Assembly (NCBI GenBank): GCA_009923125.1
Contig: RFUD01000008.1
Span: forward strand, 1 to 17,022
DNA: 17,022 nucleotides
From: Planctomycetia bacterium
GTDB lineage: Bacteria > Planctomycetota > Planctomycetia > Pirellulales > UBA1268
Direction of reading: 5' to 3'
Both the position numbers and the translations under genes were made by a program. Positions 1 to 7,483 of this stretch are shown here, in pieces (within the stretch, counting starts at the first letter, position 1; every line of letters begins with the position of its first letter). The notes below the pieces were generated by a model. It was given only the letters and a program-made list of their open reading frames with translations, was not told the DNA's origin and did no database searches.

Positions 1-708
1 CAGGAACGCCGGCTCGAGCGTGGCCATCGCCTCGAGGCTCGCGTCGGCGCGGATCGACTGGTCGCGGGCCGCCTCGACCAGAGCGCCCTCCTCGTCGTGC
101 CCGAGGATGACCACGAGTTCGTCGTCGAAGGCACCGGCCGCCGTGGCGGCCGCGGCCCGCCGGTGGCTCTCGAGCGCATGGGCTTCCTGGGCCTGCCGCG
201 AGATGCCGTGGGTGGCGGCGAGATGCTCGGCCGTAAGTCCCATCGACAGCATTCCCCGGCTCGACCGGGCGCAGGCCTGCGGATGGATGTCGATCGCCGC
301 ATCCATCGGCAGGTGGTGCATGTGTTCGACGCCGCCGGCGACGTACGCCCGCGCGTCGCCCGCCATGATCGCGCGGGCGGCCTGTGCCACCGCTTCGAGC
401 CCGGAGCCGCACAGCCGGTTCAAGGTCGCGCCGGCCACGGAGAACGGCAGACCGGCGAGCAGCGCGGCGGTGCGGGCCACGTTGCCCCCGAGCTCGCCCC
501 GTTGCTGCGTCGCGCCCAGGAGCACGTCGTCGATCGTTTCCGGGTCGATGCCGCTGCGGTCCACGGCCGCCCCGATCGCCGCGGCCGCGAGTTCATCGCC
601 GCGCACGTGGCGAAACAGTCCGCGGTCGGCGTGGGCCTGGCCGATCGCGGTGCGGCAGGCGGCCACGATCACGGGGTTCGTCTCGGGTGGACGCGCAGGC
701 AGGCTCAT
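1..708 (-). CDS. fadA: Acetyl-CoA C-acyltransferase (thiolase, FadA type), 3'-truncated by window edge
   Basis: This thiolase performs the last step of fatty-acid beta-oxidation, cleaving 3-ketoacyl-CoA with CoA to give acetyl-CoA and a shortened acyl-CoA. The visible 236 codons begin MSLPARPPETNPVIVAACRT. The acyl-enzyme cysteine lies in the motif LNRLCGSG (Cys100), and the FadA-type stretch MGLTAEHLAATHGISRQ follows around residue 175. Thiolases are about 390-430 residues, so the C-terminal part with the second catalytic Cys and the His lies outside the window. The start ATG (706-708) overlaps the stop of the upstream fadB gene as ATGA, which indicates translational coupling and a fadBA operon in the usual subunit order. 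Family assignment is secure. The FadA rather than generic acetyl-CoA acetyltransferase reading rests mainly on the neighbour. Confidence 0.93.
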   Translation of the reverse strand, partial: MSLPARPPETNPVIVAACRTAIGQAHADRGLFRHVRGDELAAAAIGAAVDRSGIDPETIDDVLLGATQQRGELGGNVARTAALLAGLPFSVAGATLNRLCGSGLEAVAQAARAIMAGDARAYVAGGVEHMHHLPMDAAIDIHPQACARSSRGMLSMGLTAEHLAATHGISRQAQEAHALESHRRAAAATAAGAFDDELVVILGHDEEGALVEAARDQSIRADASLEAMATLEPAFL

Positions 709-2894
709 GCGTCCACCTCCGCCGTGAAACGGCCGCCGCGGCGGGCCATGTCGGCGAGCCGCGGCGTGGGATGCATCCGCACGCCGAGGTCGGCGAGCGG
801 CTCGAGCCGGCGGACGATCTCGGCGGCGCCGAGCGAGTCGGCCCAGGCGAGCACGCCGCCGCGGAAGGCGGGGAACCCGAGCGCGTGGATCACGGCGAGA
901 TCGATGTCGCGGCCGTCGCGCACGATCCCCTCGTCGAGGACGCGGGTCGCCTCCAGCACGATCGGCAGCAGCAGCCTGTCGGCGATCATGCGATCGCCCG
1001 TCTCCCGGTGCGGAAGGGCGTACGGCGCGACGAGCGCGGCCACGCCCTCGTCGGGCCGCGCCGGCTTCGCCCGCTGCCCCGCCGCCGCGTCGTAAAGATA
1101 GAAGCCCGCGCCCGTCTTGCGGCCCAGCCGTCCCGACTTCACGAGCGCGGGGATCACGGGCGACGCCTCGATGCGGTCACCGAACGCCTCGTCGAGCACC
1201 AGGCCGGCGTAGAACGCCGTGTCGAGCCCGATCATGTCGTACAGCTCGAGCGGCCCCATCGGCATGCCGAACGCCCGGGCCACGCGGTCGATCCGCCGCG
1301 GGTCGATCCCCGCCCGGAGCATCTCGACCGACTCGTGCAGATACGGCATCAGCAGCCGGTTGACGAGGAAGCCGGGGCTGTCACGGACCACGACGGGGCA
1401 TTTCCCGAGCCGCTTCACGTGGGCGACCGCCGTGGCGATCGTGGCGTCGGTCGTGGCGGGCCCGCGGACCACCTCGACGAGCGTCATCCGCCGCACCGGA
1501 TTGAAGAAATGGATCCCGCAGAACCGGGTCGGGTCGCCGAGGGCCGTGGCGAGCTTGGTGATCGGATTCGTGGAGGTGTTGGTGGCGATCACGGTCCCGG
1601 GCCCCACCGTGCGCTCGATCTCGGCGAGCACCTGCCGCTTGACGTCGGTGCGCTCGACGACGCTCTCGATGACCAGATCGGCGGCGGCGAGCGCCGACAG
1701 CTGCGTGGTGGTGCGCAGCCGGCCGGCCAGCGCGAGCGCCCGTACCGGATCGGTGCGCTTCGCGGCCCGGTCCCAGGCGGCCTCGTCGAGGATCCCGGTG
1801 ACCGACCGTTCGAGCACCGCGGCATTGACGTCCACGAGCGTGATCTCGAAGCCGTGCCGCACGTGACTCGCGGCGATGCCGGCTCCCATGATGCCCGCGC
1901 CGACGACGGCCGGCCGCTCGATCGTGGCGGCGTCGGCCGAAGCGTCGTCGTCGCCGCTGCCGACGCCCGGGTCGCGACGATTGCGCTCCCCGAGCCGGAA
2001 CACGCGGACGAGCTGCCGCGACACGTCGCCGGTGGCGAGCGTGGCGAAGGTCGCCGACTCCAGCCGCATCGCCTCGGCGGCGTCGGCCCCGATGCCGGCG
2101 AGCGTCGTCCGCAGGATCGCCGCGGGCGCCGGGTAGTGGCCGTCGGTGCGGCCGAGGATGACCGCCGCGACGACCGCCTCCAGGAATCCGCGCTCGGCGG
2201 GGTCGAGGACGATCGGGGCGGCGAGCCTCCTCCGGCGGGCGATGTGGCCGGCCCGGGCGGCGGCGTGCTCGATGAGTCTCCGGGCGGACGTGAGCGCCGT
2301 CTGCTCGGGCACGCAGGCATCGACGACACCGAGCCGCCTGGCCGCCGCTGCGTCGACCGGCTCACCACCGGCCGCAAACTCGACTGCCGGGCCGGGGCCG
2401 ATCAGCCGGGCGAGGCGGACGGTGCCGCCCCAGCCGGGCAGCAGGCCCAGCTTGACTTCGGGCAGTCCGAGCGTGGTGTGGGTCGAGGTGGTGGCGATGC
2501 GGAAGTCGCAGGCCAGGGCGAGTTCGAGGCCTCCCCCGAGGCAGACGCCGTCGATCAGGGCCACGCTCGGCCACGGGGCCTCGGAGAGCCTGCCGAAAAT
2601 GCCCCGGCCGGCGGCGCAGGCCTGCTCGATCTCCGCGGGCGGACGGTCGGCGAGCCGTTCGATCCGCCCCAGGTCAGCCCCGGCGAAGAACGATCCGGGC
2701 CGGGCCGAACGCAGCACCAGGCCGCGGGGAGGCTGGCCAGCCTCGAGGGCATCCAGCGTCGCGTCGAGGTCACGCAGCACCCGCTCGGTGATCACGTTGA
2801 GCCGGTGATCGGGCACCAGGAACGCGAGGACGACGATGCCGTCTGGCAGGCGTTCGATCGTGACGGTCGCAGGATCCCGCGTTGAAGCCGGCAT
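705..2894 (-). CDS. fadB: Multifunctional enoyl-CoA hydratase / 3-hydroxyacyl-CoA dehydrogenase (FadB/FadJ family)
   Basis: This 729-residue enzyme hydrates trans-2-enoyl-CoA and then oxidises L-3-hydroxyacyl-CoA with NAD+, the two middle steps of beta-oxidation. The N-terminal crotonase domain (about 10-230) carries the oxyanion-hole/active-site segment GGGLELAL with Glu124 and GLPEVKLG with Glu146, the positions of the two catalytic glutamates in FadB. A Rossmann NAD site GAGIMGAGIA sits at about 332-341. The dehydrogenase His-Glu pair is in IHFFNPVRRMTLVE (His462, Glu474, the 12-residue spacing seen in FadB). Length matches the 715-730 aa family. The start is ATG (2892-2894) with no clear Shine-Dalgarno. 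It shares a 140-bp divergent intergenic region with the DUF6580 gene and is coupled by a 4-nt overlap to fadA, with which it probably forms the alpha2-beta2 trifunctional complex. FadB and FadJ cannot be told apart here. Confidence 0.93.
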   Translation of the reverse strand: MPASTRDPATVTIERLPDGIVVLAFLVPDHRLNVITERVLRDLDATLDALEAGQPPRGLVLRSARPGSFFAGADLGRIERLADRPPAEIEQACAAGRGIFGRLSEAPWPSVALIDGVCLGGGLELALACDFRIATTSTHTTLGLPEVKLGLLPGWGGTVRLARLIGPGPAVEFAAGGEPVDAAAARRLGVVDACVPEQTALTSARRLIEHAAARAGHIARRRRLAAPIVLDPAERGFLEAVVAAVILGRTDGHYPAPAAILRTTLAGIGADAAEAMRLESATFATLATGDVSRQLVRVFRLGERNRRDPGVGSGDDDASADAATIERPAVVGAGIMGAGIAASHVRHGFEITLVDVNAAVLERSVTGILDEAAWDRAAKRTDPVRALALAGRLRTTTQLSALAAADLVIESVVERTDVKRQVLAEIERTVGPGTVIATNTSTNPITKLATALGDPTRFCGIHFFNPVRRMTLVEVVRGPATTDATIATAVAHVKRLGKCPVVVRDSPGFLVNRLLMPYLHESVEMLRAGIDPRRIDRVARAFGMPMGPLELYDMIGLDTAFYAGLVLDEAFGDRIEASPVIPALVKSGRLGRKTGAGFYLYDAAAGQRAKPARPDEGVAALVAPYALPHRETGDRMIADRLLLPIVLEATRVLDEGIVRDGRDIDLAVIHALGFPAFRGGVLAWADSLGAAEIVRRLEPLADLGVRMHPTPRLADMARRGGRFTAEVDA

Positions 2895-2948
2895 CGCCGT
2901 GGTCTGATCGCCTGGGGAGGCCGGCCGGTGGTGTTTCCGCCGGTTCGC

Positions 2949-2992
2949 TTGCCTGGGACGGGAAAACCGCTAGTGTATCCGGAGTTTTCCGG
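2949..2992. promoter_or_regulatory. Divergent promoter region with inverted repeat around a -10-like element
   Basis: On the plus strand TTGCCT (2949-2954), a 16-nt spacer and TAGTGT (2971-2976) form a weak sigma70-like promoter for the DUF6580 gene. The -10 is enclosed by a perfect 7-bp inverted repeat, GGAAAAC (2961-2967) and GTTTTCC (2984-2990), as an operator would be. The left arm belongs to the 9-mer CGGGAAAAC (2959-2967), which recurs in two other divergent intergenic regions of this window. The same region must hold the fadB promoter on the other strand, where GTTTTCCCG reads forward. Promoter function is inferred. Confidence 0.4.
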
Positions 2993-3034
2993 CGCCCCAG
3001 CGGGTGCCTCCAGACACGGAGGATGCGGTCGGCC

Positions 3035-3664
3035 ATGAAGCATGCCACCACGACGACGGCTCGGAGCAACGACCGCCTCCTGCAGGCCGGCCCGGGCCGC
3101 CTGACGGCCGTGGTGGTGTGGACGGCGCTCGTGGCGATCGGCGTGGCCGGCAGGCTGTGGCAGCCCGGCTGGAACGTGACGCCGATGGCGGGCGTGGCGT
3201 TGGCAGCCGGCGCCGTGTTCCCGAATTCGCTCGTGGCGGCGAGCGTGCCGGTCGTGGCACTGGCGGTCGGCAACCTGTTTCTTCCGGGCTACGGCAGTTT
3301 CGCCATGGCCGCCGTCATCTACGCGGCCACGGCGTGGCCGATTCTCCTCGGCCGGGTGGTCGGCGACGCCGACGGCCTCCGGGGGTCGATCGGTGGCGGA
3401 TGGACGACCGGGCGGTGGTTCGGACTCGCGGGCGGAGCGCTCGCCAGTTCACTCGTCTTTTTTCTGGCGACGAATCTCGCCCACTGGTGGCTGACGAACG
3501 ACTATCCGCACACCCCGGGCGGCCTCCTCGACTGCTACGTCGCCGCCCTGCCGTTCTACCGCTGGATGCCGGTCGGCGACCTCGTCTGGACGGCCGTCGT
3601 GTTCACCGCCCTGTCGGCGGGCCTCGCAGCCATGCGGTCGTCCCGCGTCGCTGCGTCGGCTTGA
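3035..3664 (+). CDS. DUF6580 family membrane protein
   Basis: This is an integral membrane protein of 209 residues. It resembles DUF6580 proteins, common in planctomycetes and annotated only as putative transport proteins. Recognisable family stretches are WNVTPMAGVALAAGAVF (46-62), LPGYGSFAMAAVIYAATAWP (83-102), FFLATNLAHWW (142-152) and YVAALPFYRWMPVGDLVW (168-185). Hydrophobic segments fall near 23-40, 49-63, 66-83, 88-106, 129-146 and 183-198, giving about five or six membrane passes. ATG 3035 is preferred because GGAGG (3018-3022) lies 12 nt upstream; the in-frame ATG at 3023 directly abuts that Shine-Dalgarno and is unlikely. The gene is divergent from fadB and ends 55 bp before a tRNA gene. 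The substrate is unknown. Confidence 0.75.
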   Translation: MKHATTTTARSNDRLLQAGPGRLTAVVVWTALVAIGVAGRLWQPGWNVTPMAGVALAAGAVFPNSLVAASVPVVALAVGNLFLPGYGSFAMAAVIYAATAWPILLGRVVGDADGLRGSIGGGWTTGRWFGLAGGALASSLVFFLATNLAHWWLTNDYPHTPGGLLDCYVAALPFYRWMPVGDLVWTAVVFTALSAGLAAMRSSRVAASA

Positions 3665-3688
3665 CTGCCTGCCGCCGGACCGCAGAAT
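3661..3688 (+). promoter_or_regulatory. Possible promoter for tRNA-Leu (and S1 gene)
   Basis: TTGACT (3661-3666), a 16-nt spacer and CAGAAT (3683-3688) match the sigma70 consensus at 4 or more positions each, and would start transcription about 25 nt before the tRNA. The -35 overlaps the stop codon of the DUF6580 gene. Read-through from that gene is the alternative. Confidence 0.35.
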
Positions 3689-3719
3689 GCAGTCGTCGGT
3701 AGCTTTGAGGATTAACGCC

Positions 3720-3803
3720 GCGGGAATGGCGGAATTGGCAGACGCGCCAGGTTGAGGGCCTGGTGGTAGTAATACCGTGCAGGTTCAAGTCCTGTTTCCC
3801 GCA
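3720..3803 (+). tRNA. tRNA-Leu (anticodon GAG)
   Basis: A class II tRNA can be folded by eye. The acceptor stem GCGGGAA (3720-3726) pairs with TTCCCGC (3796-3802), with discriminator A3803. The anticodon arm CCAGG-TTGAGGG-CCTGG puts GAG at 3754-3756. A long variable arm contains GGTA/TACC, and the T arm carries TTCAAGT. The long variable arm and the GAG anticodon identify leucine, reading CTC and CTT codons. The 3' CCA is not encoded, since TTC follows A3803. The gene ends 17 nt before the start codon of the S1-domain gene, so the two are either co-transcribed and separated by RNase P/tRNase Z processing, or the S1 gene has a promoter inside or just after the tRNA. Confidence 0.95.
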
Positions 3804-3820
3804 TTCGCTTCGAGATCGGC

Positions 3821-5449
3821 ATGAGTTCGACGCCTGACGCCCTGCCCGCCGATTCCGGCGACCAGACCCCCGGGTCGGGCCGCAGGATTCCCATCGGCAC
3901 ACAGCGGCCCGGCACGAAGCCGCCGTCGCTCGCTCCCAAGTACCAGTACGTCGCGCCGCCGCCGACCGTCCCACCGGCGGCCACCGAAACCGACGCCTCC
4001 CCCCGCAGCGACGCGGCCCCCGTGGTGCATGAGCAGGCCGCCGGTGCGGCCCCGCCGACCGCGGAGCAGCCGGCGAAGCCGGCCAAGTCCGACGCAGGGC
4101 ACGACCGCGGCGGCCGCGGCCGCCGCCGGGAGCGCGACGCCCGGCCGTCGTTCACCGATGCGTTGCCCCCTGCGAAGCGGGTCGCCGTGCCGAGCCTCCG
4201 GGGAGGTCTGGATGACGAACTCGAAGCCGATTTCGAGGCCGCGCTCGCGGGCGTCGAAATCGACACGCTGCTCGCGGCGGGCGCGGGGCCGAAGATCGAC
4301 GCGCCGCTCGAGCCGGGTGCCCGGGTGCAGGGCACGGTGCTCTCGGTCGGCGGCGACACGGCGTTCATCGACCTCGGCGGAAATCGCCAGGGAGCGATGA
4401 AGCTCGCGCCGCTGGTCGATGCCGGGCTCGATCTGCCCGAGGTCGGCGCGGCGATCGAGGTGTCGATCGGCGGCCGGAACGACGACGACAATCTGTATGA
4501 CGTGGCCCCCGCCAACCGGGCCGTGGCGATCGAGGACTGGTCGCAACTGCAGGCGGGAATGATCGTCGAGGCCCGCGTGACGGCCGCGAACAAGGGGGGG
4601 CTCGAGTGCGAGGTGGCGGGGCTGCGCGGCTTCATGCCGGCGAGCCTCGTGAGCACCTGGCGGGTCGAGAACCTCGAGGAGATGGTCGGCCAGACGCTCG
4701 AGTCGCTGGTCACGGACATCGTGCCCGCGGCCCGCCGGCTCGTGCTCTCGCGACGGGCCGTGATCGAGAAGCAGGCGGCCGACGCGAAGGTCAAGATGCT
4801 CGAGACGCTGGAGCCCGGTGCGGAACTCGAGGGGATCGTGCGGAGCGTCCGCGACTTCGGGGCGTTCGTGGACATCGGCAGCGGCGTGGAAGGGCTCGTG
4901 CACGTGAGCGAGCTCTCCTGGGAGCGGGTCGCCAACCCGGCCGACGTGCTCCAGGCCGGCCAGCGGGTCCGCGTCGTCGTGAAACGGATCGACCCGCAGA
5001 CCGGCAAGATCGCCCTCTCGGCCCGCGACCTGATCGAGAGCCCGTGGACGAGGGCGGCGGTGAAGTATCACGTCGGCGCGACGGTCCGAGGCGCGGTCAG
5101 CCGGATCGCGCAGTTCGGCGCGTTCGTGAAGTTGGAGCCCGGTGTGGAGGGACTCGTCCACATCTCCGAACTGGCGACACGGCACATCCGGAGCGTCGCC
5201 GACGTGGTGCAGGAGGGGCAGCAGGTGGAGTGCCGCGTGCTCGCGATCGACCCCGACGAGCAGCGGCTGTCGCTGTCGATCAAGGCACTGGCCCCGAAGC
5301 CATCGGCCGCCGCCGGCGACGCCGCCGAGACCGAGGCGTCGGAGGTCGAGGAGCCGGCCCCGCCGCCGGTTGCGAAGAAGCGCACGACCCCGCTCAAGGG
5401 CGGACTGGGGGGCGGCTCCGACGGCGCCCGCTTCGGCCTCAACTGGTAG
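3821..5449 (+). CDS. S1 RNA-binding domain protein (ribosomal protein S1-like, four S1 repeats)
   Basis: The 542-residue protein has a disordered Pro/Ala-rich N-terminus (1-120) with a basic GRGRRRERDAR patch at 98-108. Four S1 OB-fold repeats follow, at about 164-230, 244-312, 332-402 and 417-488. The last two are classic, with RSVRDFGAFVDIGSGVEGLVHVSELS and SRIAQFGAFVKLEPGVEGLVHISEL-type cores (no more than 20 contiguous residues of each are needed to recognise them). A low-complexity acidic tail follows. The repeats bind single-stranded RNA, and ribosomal S1 recruits mRNA to the 30S subunit. This is probably the planctomycete S1 or a paralogue acting in translation. A Leu-basic-Gly-Gly-Leu motif occurs both before the repeats (LRGGL, 126-130) and in the C-terminal tail (LKGGLGGG). 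Start ATG 3821 has no good Shine-Dalgarno. Its 3' end overlaps the convergent serS by 11 bp. Confidence 0.88.
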   Translation: MSSTPDALPADSGDQTPGSGRRIPIGTQRPGTKPPSLAPKYQYVAPPPTVPPAATETDASPRSDAAPVVHEQAAGAAPPTAEQPAKPAKSDAGHDRGGRGRRRERDARPSFTDALPPAKRVAVPSLRGGLDDELEADFEAALAGVEIDTLLAAGAGPKIDAPLEPGARVQGTVLSVGGDTAFIDLGGNRQGAMKLAPLVDAGLDLPEVGAAIEVSIGGRNDDDNLYDVAPANRAVAIEDWSQLQAGMIVEARVTAANKGGLECEVAGLRGFMPASLVSTWRVENLEEMVGQTLESLVTDIVPAARRLVLSRRAVIEKQAADAKVKMLETLEPGAELEGIVRSVRDFGAFVDIGSGVEGLVHVSELSWERVANPADVLQAGQRVRVVVKRIDPQTGKIALSARDLIESPWTRAAVKYHVGATVRGAVSRIAQFGAFVKLEPGVEGLVHISELATRHIRSVADVVQEGQQVECRVLAIDPDEQRLSLSIKALAPKPSAAAGDAAETEASEVEEPAPPPVAKKRTTPLKGGLGGGSDGARFGLNW

Positions 5450-6725
5450 GCGGCGCGAGACGGTCCTTGCCCATCCACGGCACGAGGGCGGCCGGCACCC
5501 TCACCGAACCGTCGGCCTGCTGGTGGTTCTCGATGACCGCGATGATCGCCCGGCTGATGGCGATGGCCGTGCCGTTGAGCGTGTGGACGAACTGCGTGCC
5601 CTTCTCACCCGGGGTCCGGTAACGGACCGCGAGCCGCCGTGCCTGGAAGTCGGTGCAGTTCGAGGTGCTCGTGACCTCGCCCCATTCGCCCCCCGCCCCG
5701 CGGCCGGGCATCCAGGCTTCCAGATCGAACTTGCGGTAGGCCGGGCCGCCGAGGTCGCCCGACGCCGTGTCGATGACGCGGTAGGGAATCTTCAGGCCGT
5801 CGAACAGCCGGCATTCGAGGTCGAGCAGGTGGTCGTGCATCGACTCGCTCTCCTCCGGCCGCGTGAACGCGAACATCTCGACCTTCGTGAACTGGTGCAC
5901 CCGGTACAGGCCGCGTGTGGCCTTCCCGTGGGCTCCGGCCTCGGTGCGGAAGCAGTGGCTGATCCCGCACAGTTTCAGCGGCAGTTCGTCGGCGTCGAAG
6001 ATCCGCTCGTGGAACGCGCCGCCGAGCGTGATCTCGGCGGTCGCGACCAGCGACAGGTCGCTGTCCTTGATCGAGTAGATCTGGGTCTCGTTGCCGCGGG
6101 GCATGAAGCCCGTGCCCTCGAGGATCGTGTCGCGGGCGAGATCGGGCGTGGTCATCGCCGTGAACCCCTCCCGCATCAGGAGGTCGAGCGCGTACCGCTG
6201 CAGGGCGAGTTCCAGCAGCACCGCGTCGTTGAGCAGGAAATAGAAGCCGTGGCCGGCGACCCGTGCGCCCGCCTCGAAATCGAACAGCCGCAGCGACTCG
6301 CCGAGCGAGACGTGGTCGCGCGGGGCGAATCCGAACGCGGGCGGGGGCGTCGCGCCCCGGCGCAATTCCACGGCGGCATCCTCTCCGCCGATCGGCGCCG
6401 CCGGATGCGTGAGGTTGGGAATCTGCCGCAGGATGTCCTCCGACTCGGCGGCGATCTGCCCGAGCCGCTGCTCGATCGCCCCCACCTCGTCACGCAGCCG
6501 GCGGCCCTCGGCCTTCCGGGATTCCCGCTCGGCGGCGTCGGCGGCCTTGGCGATCGACTTGCTCACCTGACCGGCCTCGTGGTTCAGGCGGTCCACGTCG
6601 GCCTGGAGCTGGCGGCGCAGCCGGTCGAGCGAGGCGAACTTCTCCACGTCCGCCGCCGATCCGCGGTTGCGGCAGTTGGTGGTGACCAGGCCGACGTTGT
6701 CGGCCACGAAGCGGCGATCGAGCAC
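5439..6725 (-). CDS. serS: Seryl-tRNA synthetase
   Basis: This class II aminoacyl-tRNA synthetase charges tRNA-Ser (and tRNA-Sec where present) with serine in the cytoplasm. At 428 residues it has the normal bacterial length. The N-terminal helical hairpin that grips the tRNA variable arm covers about 27-100 (FASLDRLRRQLQADVDRLNH onward). Motif 1 lies near 180-196. Motif 2 is CFRTEAGAHGKATRGLYRVH (258-277), and motif 3 is ENHQQADGSVRVPAALVPWM (399-418). Serine-site residues are expected in VATAEITL (227-234). The start is GTG (6723-6725), supported by GGAGG on the minus strand (complement of 6734-6738) with an 8-nt spacer. It is divergent from clpS, with 59 bp between start codons, and convergent with the S1 gene. 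Confidence 0.97.
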   Translation of the reverse strand: MLDRRFVADNVGLVTTNCRNRGSAADVEKFASLDRLRRQLQADVDRLNHEAGQVSKSIAKAADAAERESRKAEGRRLRDEVGAIEQRLGQIAAESEDILRQIPNLTHPAAPIGGEDAAVELRRGATPPPAFGFAPRDHVSLGESLRLFDFEAGARVAGHGFYFLLNDAVLLELALQRYALDLLMREGFTAMTTPDLARDTILEGTGFMPRGNETQIYSIKDSDLSLVATAEITLGGAFHERIFDADELPLKLCGISHCFRTEAGAHGKATRGLYRVHQFTKVEMFAFTRPEESESMHDHLLDLECRLFDGLKIPYRVIDTASGDLGGPAYRKFDLEAWMPGRGAGGEWGEVTSTSNCTDFQARRLAVRYRTPGEKGTQFVHTLNGTAIAISRAIIAVIENHQQADGSVRVPAALVPWMGKDRLAPPTS

Positions 6726-6753
6726 GGCAGGCGCCTCCGAAGGGAGCGATGAA

Positions 6754-6784
6754 TATACTGTCGTCAGTTGTGTTGGGAGCAGTC
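6754..6784 (+). promoter_or_regulatory. clpS promoter -10 and ribosome binding site
   Basis: TATACT (6754-6759) is a good -10 hexamer; no convincing -35 is visible. GGGAG (6775-6779) lies 5 nt before ATG 6785. Together they favour that ATG over the in-frame ATG at 6749, which would lie upstream of the transcription start. Confidence 0.5.
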
Positions 6785-7102
6785 ATGCCGGAAGCCGCCG
6801 CCGTCGCCGATCCCGAACAGACCGTCGTCACGCCGACCGCGGCCGCGCCGGCCGCCCGGCGGAAGCGCCGCCGGCAGCCCCGCTACCACGTGGTGCTGTG
6901 GAACGACGACGACCACACCTTTCAGTACGTGATCGCGATGCTCTCCCAGCTTTTCGGTCACCCGGCCGCGGCCGGGATCGTGCTGACGACGACGCGGGAG
7001 CACGCCGAGTTGAAGCGCGACCAGATCCATGCTTTCGGTCCCGACCGGTTGATCGCCCGGTCGAAGGGCTCTATGTCGGCCTCGATCGAGCCGGAGGCGT
7101 GA
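6785..7102 (+). CDS. clpS: ATP-dependent Clp protease adaptor ClpS, apparently lacking an internal segment
   Basis: ClpS delivers N-degron substrates to ClpAP/ClpCP. The 105-residue product has a basic, Ala-rich N-terminal extension (1-32), then the ClpS core opening YHVVLWNDDDHTFQYVIAML (34-53) with the Asn-Asp-Asp substrate-gate residues (40-42). It ends ELKRDQIHAFGPDRLIARSK and GSMSASIEPEA, the form I recall for planctomycete ClpS. Between FGHP (57-60) and VLTTTREHAELK (66-77) there are only five residues. In typical ClpS about 15 more form the second helix and the EVHEKG-like loop carrying the substrate-binding His. The frame is kept. So it is either an in-frame deletion or a sequence error at the GC-palindromic stretch near 6961-6977. 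The adaptor may be non-functional or of altered specificity. Confidence 0.8.
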   Translation: MPEAAAVADPEQTVVTPTAAAPAARRKRRRQPRYHVVLWNDDDHTFQYVIAMLSQLFGHPAAAGIVLTTTREHAELKRDQIHAFGPDRLIARSKGSMSASIEPEA

Positions 7103-7120
7103 GGGCTCCGGCGCCGCCCG

Positions 7121-7453
7121 TCAGCGGCACGGGGAGGGCCGGCCCTCGGCGTCGTAGCATTCGACGGCGCCCGAGCGGTCGTCGGGCCGGGTGCCGATGG
7201 CGATCGCATCGACGCCTGCCGCGTCCTTGATCTCGATCCGTCCGCCGCCGGCGTTGATCACACGGCCCATGTGGATCAGCACCGTGCCGTCGTCGGCCTG
7301 GACCACGATCTCGCGGCAGGTCAGCCGAGCGGCCTCGAGCTCTCCCACCCGTGCGGCCGCGAACCGCTCCTCGGGGATGGCGACGGCCCGCGCGGCCAGC
7401 CCGATCGCGAGCAGCAAGAGCGGGTACACGGTCCACCGTTCACGGCTGGTCAT
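7121..7453 (-). CDS. Small signal-anchored protein of unknown function
   Basis: This 110-residue protein begins MTSRERWTVYPLLLLAIGLA, a short basic head followed by one hydrophobic segment (about 8-25). That is a signal anchor or uncleaved signal peptide, so the rest is expected outside the cytoplasmic membrane. The remainder, with CREIVVQADDGTVLIHMG near 46-62, has the pattern of a small beta-rich domain and two Cys near the C-terminus (CYDAEGRPSPC). Proteins with the REx-WTVYPLLLL start are familiar to me as conserved hypothetical proteins in planctomycetes, but I know of no function. ATG 7453 is chosen; GTG 7456 immediately before it is equally served by the GGAG about 6-9 nt upstream. It lies 30 bp downstream of the thioredoxin-like gene and is probably co-transcribed with it. 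Confidence 0.7.
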   Translation of the reverse strand: MTSRERWTVYPLLLLAIGLAARAVAIPEERFAAARVGELEAARLTCREIVVQADDGTVLIHMGRVINAGGGRIEIKDAAGVDAIAIGTRPDDRSGAVECYDAEGRPSPCR

Positions 7454-7483
7454 CACAGGAATCTCCGCGGGGCCCGGGATCGA

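Noticed and set aside
384..2885. 833-codon open frame on the plus strand opposite fadB/fadA
   Set aside because: It is antisense to two enzymes with complete catalytic motifs. Its translation is Arg/Gly/Asp-rich low complexity, the usual result of third-position G+C bias.
5439..5449. 11-bp overlap of the convergent S1 and serS genes as a regulatory antisense device
   Set aside because: Short 3' overlaps are common in compact genomes, and no terminator or promoter is seen there; nothing suggests regulation.
6749..6784. Upstream ATG 6749 as clpS start
   Set aside because: It lies upstream of the likely -10 TATACT; ATG 6785 has a better-spaced ribosome site.
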